DNA from: Saccoglossus kowalevskii
Taxonomy: Eukaryota; Hemichordata; Enteropneusta; Harrimaniidae
Direction of reading: 5' to 3'
Length of the DNA: 15,013 nt
Assembly: GCF_000003605.2 (NCBI RefSeq)
Contig: NW_003128863.1
Location: 324,363 to 339,375, forward strand
In this document: positions 1 to 10,900 of the stretch, one piece after another
Numbering within the stretch: the first letter of the stretch is position 1
Layout: every line of letters starts with the position of its first letter
Notes under the pieces: model-generated
Database searches by the model: none
What the model saw: the letters and a program-made list of their open reading frames with translations, nothing else
Told to the model about the DNA's origin: nothing
Program-made: the position numbers and the translations under genes

Positions 1-1000
1 TTGCAAATACTTGTCCACTGAGGCGCGCTTAAATCGTTATAAAGGACCTCGCACGTCACTTAAATATCAGTTCAAAACAAAGATCTTGGGCGCTCACGTA
101 CATACAATTCAACATCACAAAAAAAAGGGTAAGAAAAAACGATAGGAAAAAGCAAGCAATACATTACATTACTAAGCAATAGTGTTGTGATTGTGAAAAG
201 AGTTCAACATCCTTGAGTTACACAGTGTCTGTTACAGTGTCCAATGAGCGGTTCTCTAAGCAATACACAAATAGCTAAAGTCAAAGTCTATAAGCGTCTC
301 TTCTCTTGTCGCGTTATTCCGGGTCGTTCTTTCTCTTCATCTTCTTGTCTTTAATGTCGCTCAATTCTTAATTATTCAGTCCTATACGATACTCGTCCTT
401 CATAAGGGGTTCTGATATCTTCATCTCTTCAGCCTTGTACATCGGTGTCGTTCGGGTAAAGCCGTTAGTCATCAAGCGCGGTTTCGTCTCTGCCATCGAG
501 CCAGTTAGTTCGGTTCGAAAGAAAGACACACCTTCGCCATTTCACTTTTCTTCTCAGGATGTCAATATGCGTAAGACGCAATGCCCAGGGTTCTCACACC
601 ACATATCACGGGAGAAAATCTTGTACTCTCGGGTCTCCACACTTGCCAAGGGGGAATCTCGTCTCGTCTCTCTATCTCGTCCCCTTGAGGTACGGGATCG
701 TGGAAGTCACTTATACTTTACAGTCAAATAAGACACACACAACGAAATACGTTTCAGCTCTCGTCTTAGTCGATCAGTCGAGCACTCTACAAGACACAGC
801 GCGCTGGGGAAAAGTCCCCAAATCTATCGCAAGGCTGAACCAAGACTAGCCCAAGACTGTGCTTAGACTCGCCCCAAGGCTCTCCAGGACTCCTCGCGAC
901 TGCATCTATCGTGCTGTGCTCCCCAAGACCAACTCAAAACTCTCTCTATTCATTTTCAAAACTCTAACCAATAACAATGCAGTAAAAAGACTCTAGGGCG
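1..1000. other. GC- and pyrimidine-richer segment, probably mobile-element derived
   Basis: This stretch differs from the AT-rich DNA that follows. It is richer in CpG and in C/T runs on the + strand (for example around 300-350 and 655-685), and variants of a CCAAGACT/CCAAGGCT word recur between about 828 and 930. Two overlapping + strand open frames (435-731 and 559-849) have no recognisable domain, and low-complexity C/T-rich DNA easily leaves such frames open. A TATAAA word at 38-43 could be a promoter element but nothing supports its use. GGGGA and TCCCC form an inverted repeat at 806-819. The composition would suit an LTR or the leader of a retroelement cut by the window edge, but I see no terminal repeat, primer-binding site or protein motif to prove it. 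Confidence 0.3.
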
Positions 1001-1229
1001 TAACCTTCAATCATAAAGCCAATCACACTAAGTACTGAATACGTCATATCTTTTGATTAATCGTTCACTACATTAATAACTATGGATATAAACTGTCAGA
1101 ATTAATAGTCTAAATAGCGGCGGTTATCTGGTAATTAGTTCCAAATCACTGAGCCAAGTTCCGTCCAAAACTTCAAATAGGCCTAAACGATGACAGACGT
1201 AACACAGCAATTCGCTAATAATCAGCTAA

Positions 1230-1553
1230 TTAAGTCGGTTAACAGATACGCAAAAACAAATTCATGACAATGTCCCCCTCGATAATAGATTGTGTGAATA
1301 CTGTGTTGAACGAAATCAACTTTATGTTGAAGACGAATATCATTTTATAGCTATTTGCCATCGTTATCAACGTATTAGAGTAGATTGTTTGCCTGTATGG
1401 TTTTGCACCAACCCCACTTACAACAAATCTATCTCGCTCATGAGTTTAAGAAACGATGTAATTTTAAACCAGTTAGCGAGTTATGTATATTTTGCCATGA
1501 AAAGCAGAACTTTAATGATTTTTGTTTTCTATATTGTTACAATTGTTAAGTGA
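1230..1553 (+). pseudogene. C-terminal remnant of a non-LTR retrotransposon (LINE) reverse-transcriptase polyprotein
   Basis: The frame running through 1230-1553 encodes a short peptide with the zinc-knuckle typical of LINE ORF2 C-termini: CEYC, then EDEYHF, then a Cys and a Tyr/Arg motif (C-x2-C-x12-H-x4-C followed by HRYQRIR). The preceding residues, NVPLDNRLCEYC, also fit the usual stretch before this knuckle. The rest of the reverse transcriptase is missing: an in-frame TAA at 1227-1229 closes the frame and no RT catalytic motif is visible upstream. There is no plausible own start codon. It is best read as a 5'-truncated, decayed insertion, followed at once by a tandem tail. The family is recognised from the motif pattern; the exact clade is not resolved. 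Confidence 0.75.
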
Positions 1554-1586
1554 AACTGTATTTGCTCTTTGGGCCCTTTGCTTTGC

Positions 1587-1620
1587 AATAAATATATACA
1601 TTCAATAAATATATACATTC
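1587..1620 (+). repeat. Two tandem 17-bp units forming the LINE 3' tail
   Basis: AATAAATATATACATTC occurs twice head to tail, at 1587-1603 and 1604-1620, without a mismatch. It lies 33 bp downstream of the stop codon of the LINE remnant. Many non-LTR elements end in a short tandem repeat rather than poly(A), so this probably marks the 3' boundary of the insertion. Each unit also carries an AATAAA word. Confidence 0.7.
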
Positions 1621-4239
1621 ACATAACAAAGTAGATGCACATGGTTAAAAAGTACAACATAGCGATGTTAACGAACAACATGAAATGGTAAATTCATCAC
1701 ATAATATGATACTATCATGCTTCGCCTCGGTTGACAATAAGCTCTTTTCCGGACCACGCTCGCAGAGCTGAATGCATGTATGAACACAAATATACAAGTT
1801 GAAAGAGTTCACGAGCAGTGATTGAATTCAGAGTTTGCATTAGAGAGCAGAGTTTGCATTAGAACACTGAAACGGGCTTCACAGGGCTGCACAATGCTTG
1901 GGTATAGGTTTATGTCAACATCATTCTCAAATACACTGTACATAATAAGTCGATATACTGTCAAAACACACAAAATACGTAACAAAAACAAAACAAAGTC
2001 CACGACTATCAAATTCTTTAGGTAGACGAACTGCGCAATCGCAGATCGAATGTCTCAAAGCGCGTGGCAAAACTGACGGAAAGCACGACTAAAAATCACG
2101 CGAAATCACTACAAAATCAGCTAAATTCGAGAGGAAGGTGCCCGGATGGAGGTAGATCGTACGAATATGTCAACAGGCTTTCATGGCCATGAGGTATAAT
2201 ATTAGTAATTGTATGTTTACCATATCTGTAAATACATTGGATGAAATAAATTACTAACGTCTTATCAACAAGTTAAGGAAAACACTTTGAAGCATGGTAA
2301 AGACATTGTAGAACATTTCGTTATAATGATGTAATTTAAAGAACACATTATTCCGAACTTTCATATGACAATTCAAAATTAGATTCCAAAATTATAATTA
2401 AAATCATCATAATGACATTTTTCAAAACGTATTTGCAGCAAAAATATATTGACCATTATTTATGTCATAATACCGTTTTCACATTTGTTGCCGTTATGAT
2501 TACGTTTTCGTTTTCTGCAATTGTGTAGTTTTATATTATATATTGTGTGCCCGATAACACAATTGTATTTTTTCCCACGGATGTGGCGTTTCAGATTTTA
2601 TTTTAGGGACATTGTGAGGTTTAGATGAGTGAGCCTTACTCACCGAATCTCTGGAAATCAGTTTCATATCAATTGACTTGTAAAATGTATTAATATTATG
2701 TTGATCATTGTTTCAGTTCGATTGCGTTAACAACAAAAAGTTGACATACGAGGACCATATAAGCGATCACAACAACCCAGAAAAAATGTTTGTTTAAGCA
2801 CTTTAGCCGCTAAAATCAAATAAGTTACTTCCTGGCCAAGAACTGTGTTATATATATGCAAAGTAATATACGTGCAAATTATGGTGATTATGGTGGATGA
2901 CAATCACAGCCTTTTCGAGCGACGTTGCTTTAATGTCACGACACAGCGGATTACTTAGTTGAAATAAAAGTGAGCTTATATATTTCCGATAAGCATATGT
3001 CTGACCATTATCAAAATAAAAGGAAATGTGTGGTTGGTTACGAGAACGAGTAAGTAAGCGAACTCAGACAAGTGTTTCCCGAAGTACCACAATGTTGCCT
3101 ATCCTTGTACCATCATGTGAGAATCAGAACGTACTACACATAAGGAGTAGCTCCCAGCAATACATGTAACTTATGGAGTTCACACCGGAGCAGGTGAACT
3201 TTGTTGAGTAAATCAAGTAATATGTCAGAAAGGTGGGAGTTAGGAATTCAGATACTGGCAAAATATATGTTGTTTGAAAAGCGCCTAAAGTTTTTAGGAT
3301 TCTTCATTCGTGTATGTACTAGGAATTGATCTATAGTTTTATTCTAAAATTCTGAACTGTCAAAGCTGGATTTCATGTTTATATCTTCACTTTCCCAGAT
3401 AAAACGACATATAGAATTTCCACATAGTCATGGGCAGTTGAAACGAGTCATATAAATCATTTCGGGTTATATGCGAATAACAAATTCGTTAGGAAATGTT
3501 TATGTCATTCACTCAACAGAGCTAACTGATGTACGCAACTATGGCATGTGATTTACAGGTACACCATGTATGCATTTCTGTGTGTTGTTTACTTATACTG
3601 TTGTCCAACGCAGCCTTGTCACTGGCAATTCAAATAACAAGGTTTTAATAATTTAAGAACGGTTCTATTGAAATAAAAATGTACAGTACTACTTAATTAA
3701 TTCGGATACATTGTTGTCAACTAAATAACAATATGCTAACACAATTTGTTGTAAGTGCACGCCACGTTTTGAATTGCGTGCGTAATTCTAGAGCTTTTTA
3801 CACAAGTTTGACTGCAAGTGTGAATTGTTTAATTACGGCAGCCATGTCTATTGACATGTTTCGAGGCAGTAACTACTAGAAAAATGTCTTTGCTGATATT
3901 TTTTTCGAAACTCTGTTTTTTGTTATTTTTTCTGCTCTTTAAGATTTTTTTTCTCGAAATAAACTTTTTATTATTATCACTACTAGTATCTCGAGACTAA
4001 TAGACTGGACACAATGTTTAGTTGAAAGGTTTACATTATTTTACGTCAAATAGAAAGGTCAATGCACTTTTATAATGCTAATATGAGTTCATGGTAAGGA
4101 TATTAAACTCTAACATGTGTTCGATTTGGCGGGAAATCAGTAACTTATTTGCGTTAGAGTTATCACCTCATAGCTCAGGGGTCACCTCTCAGGTGTTTGA
4201 CCGTACTTTAGAGGTTTTCCAAACGATCTAACACTGACC
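1621..4239. other. AT-rich non-coding stretch, no gene seen
   Basis: I find no coding region with a recognisable motif in this 2.6 kb. The longest open frames, about 67 codons on both strands near 1809-2025, overlap each other and look like chance. The content is AT-rich intergenic DNA with one short direct duplication (1829-1863) and T-rich runs around 3900-3975. Word composition changes little across it. Confidence 0.5.
1829..1863 (+). repeat. Short direct duplication, 16-bp unit
   Basis: CAGAGTTTGCATTAGA occurs at 1829-1844 and again at 1848-1863, separated by GAG, giving a period of 19 bp. It is a local duplication with no evident function. Confidence 0.8.
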
Positions 4240-4269
4240 AAATATAGAGGTCTATATTTTACGTAAAAT
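4240..4269. repeat. Two overlapping perfect palindromes
   Basis: AAATATAGA-GG-TCTATATTT spans 4240-4259 with 9-bp arms. ATTTTACGTAAAAT, a perfect 14-bp palindrome, spans 4256-4269 and overlaps its end. The second contains the TACGTA core. They could form cruciforms or bind a dimeric protein, but AT-rich DNA also makes such palindromes by chance. Confidence 0.6.
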
Positions 4270-4541
4270 CGGGCAAATATAAGATAAAGATTACTAAAAT
4301 AAAATATTAAACATTATGAACAGTATAATCTTAATAACTGCTTCCCTAGTAGGCCAGACACACTCAGTAGTACGTCATCAACTTTTGTTCACAATTGCTC
4401 GGCCATGAACTTCTGTCTGCTCCTTGAATGCCAATACGGACATATATGGATTATCAAGGCCTTAATTTGATCCTGATCTTGATAAACCAATCTGCTGATT
4501 AAAAAACCCTGAATATTTAACATTTCACAAGGACTCCGAGA

Positions 4542-4561
4542 AACTAGTAGGTAACTAGTAG
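4542..4561 (+). repeat. Direct repeat AACTAGTAG, period 11
   Basis: AACTAGTAG is present at 4542-4550 and 4553-4561, separated by GT. It is a small tandem duplication at the left edge of the GC-richer segment and has no recognised role. Confidence 0.6.
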
Positions 4562-5319
4562 ACCTGTCCTGTCTGGCCATGGTGAGTCTTCCGTGAGACA
4601 CCTATATATGACACCTGAACTAAAAAAACAGTCACACGATGACGTGTCACTCGGGATTTCATGTAAATTAAAGCGCAATTGGGGCCTGGCCAGTCCTTTC
4701 GACTGAAGGCTAAAGATGTTAATAGGGGAGGGGTAGGTGAACCTTTCTGGTAAGCGTCAAGTAAGATAACGAACCAATATAACGGGATTATGTAAACCAT
4801 TTTCTTTTGCACGGACTTTATACTAAAGTAATTACTGGCGTGGTTAACACCAGATTTCGCGCCCTTGGGTACGATTGTCCAACCAGCCTTAGTAGTCAGC
4901 CCTCTTGCTTCAAACCAGTACGTGGATGTCTCTAGAAGAGCATGTATGTCTCGCACATATTGTTGATGACGATTCTTCAAGCAGCCTCGTCAGATGACTC
5001 AATTATCCTCGATATAAAATGCGCCAATCAAGTTGTATCGCACTCTTGAAATAACCCTCCACTCCTCCGCTCATGTCCACGGACTCACGTCGTAGGAGTT
5101 AACTGTAATAGTACAGGAATTTTGATGAATCTGACTAACGTAGATGATATCCTGTTGTTGTTCTTGGCATGCACCATTCGTGATGTGCACCTTGTGTCGC
5201 ATGACGCTTTTTACAGTGCCCTTTCTACAGATACTGCACGCGGTACTAGGAATGAATATATGATTCATGATGACTGTATGATAATATTTGATACCGGACA
5301 ATGGTGCGTTACAGTATTG

Positions 5320-5333
5320 CAATGACGTCATTG
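5320..5333. promoter_or_regulatory. Palindromic CRE/ATF-type site
   Basis: CAATGACGTCATTG is a perfect 14-bp palindrome with the full cAMP-response element TGACGTCA at its centre. A second full TGACGTCA lies at 6272-6279. Such sites bind CREB/ATF bZIP dimers in animals. With the NRF1-type site 63 bp downstream it hints at a promoter around 5.3-5.5 kb. Use in vivo is not shown. Confidence 0.4.
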
Positions 5334-5395
5334 TTTGCACAGCGATATACATCTAGGTTCACGCAGGTGCGTATATGGCGGTAAATATCCAAGTT

Positions 5396-5406
5396 TGCGC
5401 ATGCGT
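5396..5406. promoter_or_regulatory. NRF1-type site TGCGCATGCGT
   Basis: TGCGCATGCGT matches the NRF1 consensus YGCGCAYGCGC except at its last base. The identical 11-mer recurs at 7398-7408. NRF1 sites are typical of unmethylated CpG promoters in animals. Here the site sits inside an imperfect TTTGC...GCAAA palindrome. Confidence 0.35.
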
Positions 5407-5586
5407 GCAAAGTAACGTGGGTGTGCTCTTCGTTAAAACACAGAGTGGTTTGGAAGGTGTCCTCAATAGTCGCACGGAAAGTTATCTAAATCTGCCGTAT
5501 ATAACTCATCTGTCTGCAGCACGTTGAAATACAAGGGACCTGCGTGCGTCTTTGTTTTTGGATCACTAGTCAATCTTCTGGAATAG
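5407..5586 (+). promoter_or_regulatory. Candidate promoter-proximal 5'UTR exon ending in a strong splice donor
   Basis: AATAG|GTAAGTAAG at 5582-5595 is a near-perfect splice donor (GT at 5587-5588), lying about 180 bp downstream of CRE and NRF1-type sites. The exon bearing the start codon of the downstream gene begins at a clear acceptor (7858), so at least one upstream untranslated exon is needed. Joining 5586 to 7859 would give a 5'UTR intron of 2,272 bp. The left boundary given here is arbitrary because no transcription start can be read from the sequence. Other donors upstream, including some outside the window, cannot be excluded. Confidence 0.25.
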
Positions 5587-5719
5587 GTAAGTAAGTCAGG
5601 CGCGGCAACGCGGAAACACACCACGTGCAGTTTACAAGGCGTCCCGACCAGACACCTTTGTGCATATGGTAAATCCAATTGTACACTGGTACTAATCATC
5701 AAAGCGTCTTATTTTCATT

Positions 5720-7858
5720 TTCTGAGGCAGATCGTATGGGATAAATTTGCTAGATTTTTTACAAACTACAATATCAATGTCTAGTAGGTTATAAATTGGA
5801 TCAAGGGGCATTCTCGTTAAAAAAAAAAAAAACCTTTACCGTGCCTCTTCAAATATTCAAAGTCCACTGTAGGCAAACACCAGTGAAGTATGCTCAGCTT
5901 AATCAGACCGTCTATATATTCATGGCAATGACTTTATATTTTAGACAAGATTATGATCAAATGCGAAATTTTCTCCTGATCACAAAACAGAGATGACTGG
6001 TTTAAGTACTGAAGCGTGTCGACAATTTTAATCTAATCTACTGAAAGGTCCGCTCATGACACGTGGAAGACATCAAATAAAATACAATTAGACACTCTTC
6101 AACTTTAGAAATTGTCAGGTCGGTTTTACATCGTACAATGTCTGGGTTAATATTCGTCATTACAAAAATACATGCATTGTGAGTTGTTTTGACCAACGCC
6201 AATCATCGTCCCACGCATCTGCATAGTTTAGTACTTACGTAATTTTGTTAAAACAATGCTATTTTTGGCGATGACGTCATGTCGGCAACCTGTAAATTTC
6301 CCCATCAGATATTGTACTTTAGAGAAATTGTGTGATATTTGTTACAATTAGTTATTATTGTAATATCCACGTGGTTCGTGAAACAAACAAGTCTATATTA
6401 ATAGAGATGTTTGCCACAAACATATCATATTATGTGATCAATGACAGAAAGATATATACCCTTCGATGTACAACTAAGTGAGGTGAGGTGTATTTAATTA
6501 ACAATCATATCGTGTTTTTTACATGTCTAACAAAGACCGCCAAACCTCAAGCAAGCCAAATCCCATATCACTATGAACAAAGGAAAAATATGAAAATAAA
6601 ACAATTAATATTCAATTTCAAGTAGCATCATTAGGTCATTTGAATTTTAGTCTCGCGCCCTGCAAATCAGAGGCGCACCCCACATATTTGAAGCCGCGAA
6701 ATGACCGAATCCAATATTGAAGAACATTGTGCAAACATTGGCTGTTAGATTTACCTTTCCTGCAGACGCTACTTCATAAAAATGACCCTGCAGAAATTAA
6801 CATTATTGTTACACATTAACTAATGGCTAGCTAAGCGTGTCAATGGTCCTTTGTGTGTGCATGTATTTACTCTACCTTTACGACACCAGGTGTCACCAAA
6901 TTTTTAGTCATGTAAAAGACAAAGTTAGAAGTTTTTCGATACTTTTTATTCATTAAAGTACATGAGCCGCATTTGGTGTTAATTTACATAATTATGAGTC
7001 AAAATGTCGCACATGGGGTACACGTGGGGGTAAATTCTAGAATCTTAACGATTGGCGAATGCAAACAAGTTCTACAGACAGAGGGATTGGTTTTGGTCAT
7101 TCAAAAATGTTCGAGCTGTTTGCATGGTATTATAATCTGCCATGTTGGATGATGTATTACTACATATTTACTCATTTAATATCAATTTGGGCTCAGTATT
7201 ACATGGTTAAAACAAACTGTCGAAAAACACAACATGTGCCCCTTCGTAACATACAATTAGCCACATTTAGCTGGTTCCTGTCGTAACATGGAATACCCTA
7301 AATCATTGATATTAATATCAATTTGTCACAAAACAAAAAATTATATACTACTATGAATGTAGTACGCGTCCCGCCAGGTACGAGGCTGTCTTGTGAGTGC
7401 GCATGCGTTTTCAGTTATTTTTTATAAACGCATGCAGTTGTTTCTTTGTTTTGTGTTTATTAAGCTTGCAATTGTTCTTGCACTAATAATATCACGTGAT
7501 TATATCGACTTGAATCTTGTAGATCAACAGATTGAATCGACACATTAAATATCAAACGTGTACATTACCACTTAAAGTAAAATGCGACTGAACATATAAG
7601 ATCACTGGCGTCTTGAAAATAAACTAGTATAGTCAATAAAATGACTATAGTTCATCAACAATATATTTAAAAAAATCACGTGTCCTTATTTTGTTTATTT
7701 TTTTCAAATATTGACGAACCTCTTAATATATTACTTTGGAGATTGATGTAGAATCATAACATTTCCCCAATTATAACGTGCAATAGCATTGTCATTGTAG
7801 CTACATTCATTATCAATAAAATGCTAACTATTTCAAATATTGTACCTCTCTTTTACAG
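5720..7858 (+). other. Probable 5'UTR intron or upstream DNA, no coding region seen
   Basis: No open frame here shows recognisable protein features; the longest (66 and 75 codons at 5796-5996 and 7059-7286) look like chance. Contents include an A-run at 5820-5832, a second CRE (6272-6279), five CACGTG E-boxes, and a hairpin with an NRF1-type site at 7398-7435. The right end carries a branch-point match TGCTAAC (7822-7828) and a pyrimidine-rich tract leading to TTTTACAG at 7858, so the 3' end at least is intronic. Confidence 0.45.
7401..7435. repeat. Perfect 10-bp inverted repeat overlapping an NRF1-type site
   Basis: GCATGCGTTT (7401-7410) and AAACGCATGC (7426-7435) are exact reverse complements separated by 15 AT-rich bases. 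The left arm overlaps TGCGCATGCGT at 7398-7408. This lies about 450 bp upstream of the first coding exon in a locally CpG-richer patch, so it may be a regulatory element, or a remnant of a small inverted-repeat element. Confidence 0.55.
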
Positions 7859-7951
7859 GGATATTCACGTAAACCACCCTGGAAATGGCAACCCGTTTCA
7901 TTGCTGCGCTGATCTTTGTGATTAATTTTATTTTGATAACGGCTAACGAAG
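7859..7951 (+). CDS. Exon 1: 5'UTR end, start codon and signal peptide
   Basis: The exon opens at acceptor TTTTACAG|GG (7858/7859), preceded by a T-rich tract and the branch-point match TGCTAAC 31 bp upstream, so it is not the first exon of the transcript. The ATG at 7885 has G at -3 and G at +4, a good context. It encodes MATRFIAALIFVINFILITA and then Asn-Glu, a classic short signal peptide: an Arg near the start, a long hydrophobic core, and a likely cut after Ala20. The donor G|GTAAGA follows base 7951 and leaves one base of a split Asp codon (phase 1). It is separated from exon 2 by a 2,073-bp intron. Confidence 0.85.
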
Positions 7952-10900
7952 GTAAGAGGCTCTCATCATCATTTTATCACACGAACATCGATATGCATGT
8001 TATAAGATTTATATGAAATGTACCGTTTGTAATCATCCCAATAATATAACTTCTTACAATATCATTTTAGAGGCCGCCTAATTTTGTTTGTTTGGAATTT
8101 TCAAATAGTTCATCATATTATATACAATATGGCCGCCATTTTGAGCTGCCACTGCTATGGGGTAATGTAGAAAATAATTGAGTTCAGTGACTCGCGGTCG
8201 TTCGATCGTGTTCACGTTTTGAGCAAGAAGAGAACTGTGGGTTTTTGCTAATTACCATATGTCTTAACAATCACAGCATGTTACATTACCTATTTGCTTG
8301 TGGTTACAATAAAAAAAAAAAAAAAAAAAAAAACATTTACAAACTGCGACTAGGTGCTGTTTTCTATGGCAAGTATAATGCACACAAACAAACTAGATAA
8401 ATGAAGACGGTAGAAAATTCATCTGGACGAAAAGTTTTTTTCGCGAACTAGTTACTTAAACAGATATAGTGCTGTTTTTTCTTCAATTTCAATGTAACTC
8501 TTGTGTCATTTCACTCAAGTAACTTTACCACGTACTACCCAGTCTCTGATAAAGTTGTTCGTATTTATAAATTGTTCGGTTGTCAGGAACTTTTTGTTTT
8601 TACTTATTGTAGCACGTGGTCAAACAAAACAAATGTGACGAGATCACAATCAGCGAATATATAGTATGACTCTCCCACCTGAGTCACAACAACCCCTTGG
8701 TGGCCACTACTTAACATATTATTTTCCGTGGGTGACAGAATCCGTACCATGCCCGATTACCACCAATCCACCCACTCGATAAACCACTATTACCACTCAA
8801 AACATTGCTAACAATATTACTCATAGCCAATCCGCCCACATACCATTGTTCTTGAAGTGCGACTCTACAGCCTCTGGGACTGCACCAGGGTGTCACAAGG
8901 AATGTTATTGGAATTGTCCACCCATCGTTTGTCATTCATGCAGTCATTAGCAAAGGTGGCAATCCTATGTTATAAGCTTAAGTTCACCATTTTCTACCAT
9001 GAAAGAATGTATTATCACTGACAGTTTTGAATTACACAATGATCAACAGTAAATTGAATGACTTCATGGTTGTTTAAAACATGTCTTCTTACCGACTTTT
9101 AGACAAGAATTACACTCAAACATTTGTCCAACTAATCAAGTAAACCAGGAATCGCATTCCACAAATATTCTTGTTTGTATAGTACAGAAAAATAAATTAC
9201 TACTTACATTCTGAGTATAGAAAATATATTTTTTCGCAAAGCACTCCAATTTGATAATCATTTTCCGTTTATATATTCGGATCGGCGATTTAAAATCTAA
9301 AAATAAAATTACATGCATATATTTCGCTTTCAAAACCAGGATTTAAAAATTGACGACATTGGTATACAGTAACAACATCTTCCCCAGTACACGTGTGAGC
9401 GATATCACGTGAACACAAGTGAACACTTCATGCATTGAATGACAAACAAACAGACATAAAAGTCATTTTGATAGCACAGAGGTCATTTTCGAACAGCCAT
9501 ATTTTATATCGTTCGTTAACATGTTCTCTATTTGCCTATTTTATGTTTAATATATACTAGTATTTACATCTAAGTGAAATGTGGTATGTTGTAGACTTAA
9601 GAAGGAAACATTTTGAAAAATGCCCTAATCGTAAAAATTTAGAAGAAAACTATTTGAAAAAAAACTATGTAGATTTGCATTCAAACTGTCACATTTTCAG
9701 TTTCTTGCAAACTATATAATAAATAATTTATGATGGCCACAATTATTCCGAAATAATTCCAAGTTTTTCATCCTTGTAGCAAGAAATATCACCGATATAA
9801 CAATGATGGGAATTGTTTATATTTGAATAATAGCCAAGCCAAATATGGTCATTTGAAAAATAAATGAGATTTAAAACCGTAACATGTAAATTTAATAGTG
9901 TGTGATTTCACGCCATCCTCTGAATAATACAACATGTTATGGACATAAGGGCTTATTTATTTATTATACAGTATTGTTTGAAACAAAACTTAATTTGTTG
10001 GTTTGTTGATAATAATCTTTACAGATCTCAGAGCTGAGCAGTTCGAGATAACCAATGAGCTGATACCAGAATATAGACCAGCAGAAGACACATCCATTAC
10101 GTTAGATCTCATCATTAAGAACGTGGGTGACATAGATTTGCATTCCTCACCCGAGGAGATTCCACATTTCTACGCACAGGCTTACCTAGCTGATAACGTA
10201 GAAGAGGAAAATGCACACCAGAAATCAGAGCATTTTAATCTCACAATTACAGATGCCAATGTGTTTGGAGCCTTCCCACAGCAAACAAAAGTGAACCTGA
10301 CCGCTATAACAGGTACCATCAAGGTCGATGCCGAACACTGTCTTCACTACACACACATGTGTGTGCAGATTTACCCAAACAAGACGGACAAAAATATGAC
10401 AAACGATGACTTCTGCTTAAAAGTGGGAGTACCACCACCTGGGGGAGTTGGTAATTTATTCTGCACAGGTGAGGCCAATTTCACAGTAATTTACCTTTCA
10501 CGAATATGTCTAATAATTCCAGTAATGAATATTCATGAGCATAGTTTAATTATTACACGATTTTTTTAATCTCAGATTTGGTTATCGATTTCTTCAACAT
10601 CACGTCTCCCACGGCGGTGACGTACAAGGCTGGTGTGGAAGAAAAAATAACTGCTTCAATCGGTGTTAAGAACCTTGGAGCAGTCGATCTTCCTTTTGAG
10701 GAAGCATCAAGTCACTGGGGTATTGACCTGTACCTACAAGGCCCAGAAGCATCTATTGACCTTGGATACGTCAGAGTCAAATCTGGGGAGAGAGAAAAGC
10801 CTCACCAGGCATTCTATGGCCGTAATCATCCTGAGAATCCAAGCAACGTGGTGACCGTCAATGATGTTGCATTAGAAGTGCTGCTGGATAAGAACAACTG

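Larger units (their letters stand above)
4555..5702 (-). other. GC-richer segment with unassigned minus-strand open frames
   Basis: Three minus-strand open frames follow one another here: 4980-4555 (141 codons), 5352-5071 (93) and 5702-5463 (79). None contains a domain or motif I recognise, and they are not linked by obvious splice sites. The first is long for this AT content, but local GC is higher, which makes stop-free runs more likely. The alternatives are a decayed mobile element, exons of an unknown minus-strand gene, or simply a CpG-richer promoter region whose frames are open by chance. I favour the last because CRE and NRF1-type sites cluster between 5320 and 5406. Confidence 0.2.

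Noticed and set aside
505-525. Possible tRNA B-box (GGTTCGAAAG)
   Set aside because: No matching A-box, acceptor stem or cloverleaf could be formed around it.
806-819. NF-kappaB/Rel-like inverted repeat GGGGAAAAGTCCCC
   Set aside because: The spacing does not fit the usual kappaB consensus well and it lies in a probably mobile segment.
5820-5832. Poly(A) tail of a retroposed element
   Set aside because: The run is short and I see no element body or target-site duplication.
8711-8935. Minus-strand frame in intron 1 encoding a Gly/Ser/Trp-rich peptide
   Set aside because: No known motif, no clear splice context and ordinary length for chance. It is noted only in case a homologue exists.
10003-10024. 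Independent start for the 188-codon frame upstream of exon 2
   Set aside because: These bases are the intron 1 acceptor region ending in CTTTACAG, and a separate signal-peptide exon in matching phase exists at 7885.
10442-10455. Alternative donor TTG|GTAATT after 10450 for exon 2
   Set aside because: It keeps phase but is a weaker match than CACAG|GTGAGG at 10468 and would remove Cys169, which aligns with Cys324 of domain 2.
10469-10569. Intron 2 read-through giving a hydrophobic tail of about 34 residues
   Set aside because: The frame stays open by chance over a short 107-bp intron with good splice sites, and the product would lose domain 2 altogether.
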